A stretch of DNA of 6,604 nucleotides from NCBI GenBank assembly GCA_019313025.1, contig JAFDCA010000600.1:1-6604 (forward strand). Direction: 5' to 3'. Positions 5,146-6,604 of the stretch are shown here, in pieces (position 1 is the first letter of the stretch; each line of letters begins with the position of its first letter). The position numbers were made by a program, and so were the translations under genes. This stretch comes from Deltaproteobacteria bacterium. Its GTDB lineage: Bacteria; Desulfobacterota; Desulfobacteria; Desulfobacterales; UBA11574. A model generated the notes under the pieces. It searched no databases and was not told the DNA's origin. It saw only the letters and a list, made by a program, of their open reading frames with translations.

Positions 5146-5927
5146 TTTCGAATCATAACAAATTGTCTGTGACCATCCTCGGCTCCGGCACATGTGTCCC
5201 CTCACTCAAAAGAAGTTCGTGTTCCGTGCTCATGAGAACGGGTGACAGCATCCTTCTTTTTGATACCGGGGTCGGGACAATGCAAAGACTTCTGGAGGCC
5301 GGCGTTGAAATTTTCGAGGTTTCCTTTATTTTTTACAGTCATTTTCATCCAGATCATACCAGTGAATTGGTTCCGTTTTTGTTTTCCAATAAATATCCCG
5401 ACGGGAGCTACCGTAAAAAGCCGTTGACATTGGTGGCCGGAAAAGGATTTTTAAAATTTTATGAAAACTTGAAATTGGTTTATGGCCATTGGATCGAACT
5501 CGATCCACATCTTTTAAATATTATTGAACTTGACATTACCGATCATGACATGCGTCGGTTTGATGATTTTAAGGTGGCGTCGATTCCTGTGGAACACAAC
5601 CCGGAGAGTATTGCTTACCGAGTCACCGGTTCAGACGGGAAATCTGTCGTCTATTCCGGTGATACGGATTTTTCCGAGAATCTGATGATGCTCTCCAAAG
5701 ATGCAGATCTTTTTATCTGTGAGTCTGCGCTTCCCGATAAATTGAAGGTAAAAGGGCATCTTACGCCTTCTCTGGCCGGTGAAATTGCGAAAAGGGCAAA
5801 CGTTCGCAAACTGGTTCTGACACATTTTTATCCTGAATGCGATCAGGTGGATGTGAAAAAAGAATGTCGCAAAACGTATTTCGGCCCATTGGTGCTGGCT
5901 GAAGATCTAATGACCATAGATATCTGA
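5142..5927 (+). CDS. RNase Z-like metallo-beta-lactamase-fold hydrolase
   Basis: This 261-residue protein has a full RNase Z-type two-metal ligand set. HFHPDH is at 67-72 (His67, His69, Asp71, His72), followed by His152 in VEHNPESIAYR, Asp174 in YSGDTD, His206 in KGHLTPS and His228 in LTHFYP. The N-terminal strand LGSGTCVPS (13-21) and FDTG (40-43) are typical of the RNase Z/arylsulfatase branch of the fold. It is shorter than bacterial tRNase Z (about 300 residues), and I see no clear flexible-arm exosite, so a tRNA 3'-processing role is not assured. Another phosphodiester or sulfate-ester substrate is possible. It overlaps the DHH gene by 4 bases (ATGA), so the two are co-translated, which hints at successive steps of nucleotide turnover (inference). 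Its TGA stop lies at the very edge of the inverted-repeat element. Confidence 0.88.
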   Translation: MISNHNKLSVTILGSGTCVPSLKRSSCSVLMRTGDSILLFDTGVGTMQRLLEAGVEIFEVSFIFYSHFHPDHTSELVPFLFSNKYPDGSYRKKPLTLVAGKGFLKFYENLKLVYGHWIELDPHLLNIIELDITDHDMRRFDDFKVASIPVEHNPESIAYRVTGSDGKSVVYSGDTDFSENLMMLSKDADLFICESALPDKLKVKGHLTPSLAGEIAKRANVRKLVLTHFYPECDQVDVKKECRKTYFGPLVLAEDLMTIDI

Positions 5928-6110
5928 CGGTTTCGTAAAAAGTCCAATTTCTGCGTTGCGCTTCATTTCGTGTTAACTGCGGCGTACATTAGTACGCCTC
6001 ATTCCACAAAATTCGCGACGCCTTTCTATCCCGCAGAATTTATGCGGGGGAACTTGAACTTTTTACTTTACCGTCTCAATTTTGACTTTTTACGAGTTCA
6101 TCAAATTTGA
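5926..6110. repeat. Long imperfect inverted-repeat element (MITE- or REP-like)
   Basis: The non-coding gap holds nested inverted repeats. Outer arms 5926-5947 and 6054-6075 match at 18 of 22 positions. At the centre is a perfect 7-bp palindrome GGCGTAC-ATTA-GTACGCC (5981-5998). The flanks of the centre also pair imperfectly, for example GCGTTGCG at 5952-5959 with a near-match around 6014-6022. A side hairpin with 6-bp arms CCCGCA/TGCGGG lies at 6030-6048. Beyond the outer arm, 6084-6095 (GACTTTTTACGA) is a perfect 12-bp inverted copy of 5933-5944, so the ends are doubled. No reading frame is evident. It resembles dispersed intergenic elements I recall from Desulfobacterales; that is memory, not a search. 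It could be a non-autonomous transposon or a transcript-stabilising hairpin. Confidence 0.75.
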
Positions 6111-6113
6111 AAC

Positions 6114-6604
6114 ATGAGATATTATCCCATATATCTGGATATAAAAAATAGGAATTGTCTGGTGATCGGCGGCGGATCCGTGGGTACCCGCAAAGTTTTG
6201 ACCCTGCTGGCATGTGGTGCAAATGTGACGGTTGTCAGCACCGCTGTCACCGAAAAGTTGCATCAACTTTCAAATAATGGCGTAATAAAACTTAAAGAAA
6301 GGCCCTTTAGAACCACTGATCTGGACAATCGATTTCTTGTTGTCGGCGCAACCGATAACCAGGAACTGAACTTTAAAATACATGCAGAGGCTGAACACCG
6401 GGGCATGTTGTGCAATATCGCAGATCGTCCTGAAGTATGCAATTTCATCCTTCCGTCTATTGTCAATCGTGGAGATCTGATTATTGCAATATCGACGTCA
6501 GGGAAAAGTCCGGCATTTGCCAAAAAACTGCGCAAGCATCTTGAAAAGGAATTTGGGGACGAATATGCGGAATTTTTAAATTTGATGGGTGCGATCCGCA
6601 AGAA
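6114..6604 (+). CDS. Precorrin-2 dehydrogenase / sirohydrochlorin ferrochelatase, 5' part (Met8/CysG-N type)
   Basis: The frame is open to the right edge (163 codons visible), so the gene is cut by the window. The enzyme oxidises precorrin-2 with NAD+ to sirohydrochlorin and may insert iron, the last steps to siroheme (sulfite and nitrite reductases) and, in sulfate reducers, the entry to the alternative heme route. Seen: the NAD-binding loop GGGSVGTRK (19-27), ATDN (79-82), then NIADRPEVCNFILPSI (101-116) and AISTSGKSPAFAKKLR (125-140). Asp104 aligns with the catalytic Asp104 of CysG. An in-frame TGA 6 bases upstream (6108-6110) fixes ATG 6114 as the earliest start. No clear Shine-Dalgarno precedes it. 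It starts just after the inverted-repeat element and may be read through from the upstream pair or have its own promoter. Whether a C-terminal methyltransferase domain follows cannot be seen. Confidence 0.92.
   Translation, partial: MRYYPIYLDIKNRNCLVIGGGSVGTRKVLTLLACGANVTVVSTAVTEKLHQLSNNGVIKLKERPFRTTDLDNRFLVVGATDNQELNFKIHAEAEHRGMLCNIADRPEVCNFILPSIVNRGDLIIAISTSGKSPAFAKKLRKHLEKEFGDEYAEFLNLMGAIRK

Noticed and set aside
5981..5998. Central palindrome as an intrinsic terminator for the hydrolase gene
   Set aside because: No U-tract follows in either direction; it fits better as the core of the inverted-repeat element.
6263..6601. 112-codon minus-strand frame at the right edge
   Set aside because: It is antisense to the precorrin-2 dehydrogenase, whose plus-strand frame is open to the edge with all expected motifs.
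1..6604. CRISPR arrays, rRNA, phage or defence genes
   Set aside because: No regularly spaced direct repeats and no rRNA or phage-type sequence were seen; every large frame belongs to a recognised housekeeping-type family.

Overview
The window looks like a mesophilic, anaerobic Desulfobacterota (former Deltaproteobacteria) chromosome, most likely a sulfate reducer of the Desulfobacterales. The pointers are moderate G+C with AT-rich spacers, a separate b/b' pair in the ATP synthase, a precorrin-2 dehydrogenase (siroheme) gene, and an intergenic inverted-repeat element of a kind I associate with that order. The assignment is inference; there is no rRNA or other marker here.

Layout. (1) Bases 1-136 hold no recognisable gene. 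They contain a perfect 7-1-7 Fur box lying on the -10 of a good sigma-70-type promoter that fires leftward out of the window. (2) Bases 168-3951, minus strand, are one compact operon for the membrane (Fo) half of an F-type ATP synthase. In transcription order it runs atpZ, atpI, atpB (a), a 323-residue fused c subunit, a normal 82-residue c subunit, b', b, then a strong intrinsic terminator. No F1 genes (delta, alpha, gamma, beta, epsilon) are present; the terminator directly follows b. (3) Bases 3952-4155 are the divergent promoter region. (4) Bases 4156-5927, plus strand, are a translationally coupled pair: a DHH/DHHA1 phosphoesterase and an RNase Z-like metallo-beta-lactamase-fold hydrolase. 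(5) Bases 5926-6110 are a long imperfect inverted repeat (MITE- or REP-like). (6) From 6114 to the right edge is the 5' part of a precorrin-2 dehydrogenase/sirohydrochlorin ferrochelatase gene.

The most notable content is the rotor. The fused c protein carries four c-type hairpins (eight membrane helices). Hairpins 1 and 4 keep the ion-binding glutamate of helix 2, whereas hairpins 2 and 3 have glutamine there. It is followed by a normal single-hairpin c gene with a near-ideal Shine-Dalgarno sequence, absent from the fused gene, which suggests the small c is made in excess. The small c and hairpin 4 carry the residue set known for Na+-binding c rings (Val63, Glu65, Ser66, Thr67, Tyr70 in Ilyobacter tartaricus numbering), with Glu instead of Gln at position 32. 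Together this predicts a Na+-coupled hybrid rotor, analogous in principle to the mixed F/V-type rotor of Acetobacterium woodii but built from a four-hairpin unit. The ring would have fewer ion sites per turn than a pure c ring, so a changed ion-to-ATP ratio.

All identifications are by reading motifs; no database search or structure prediction was run.
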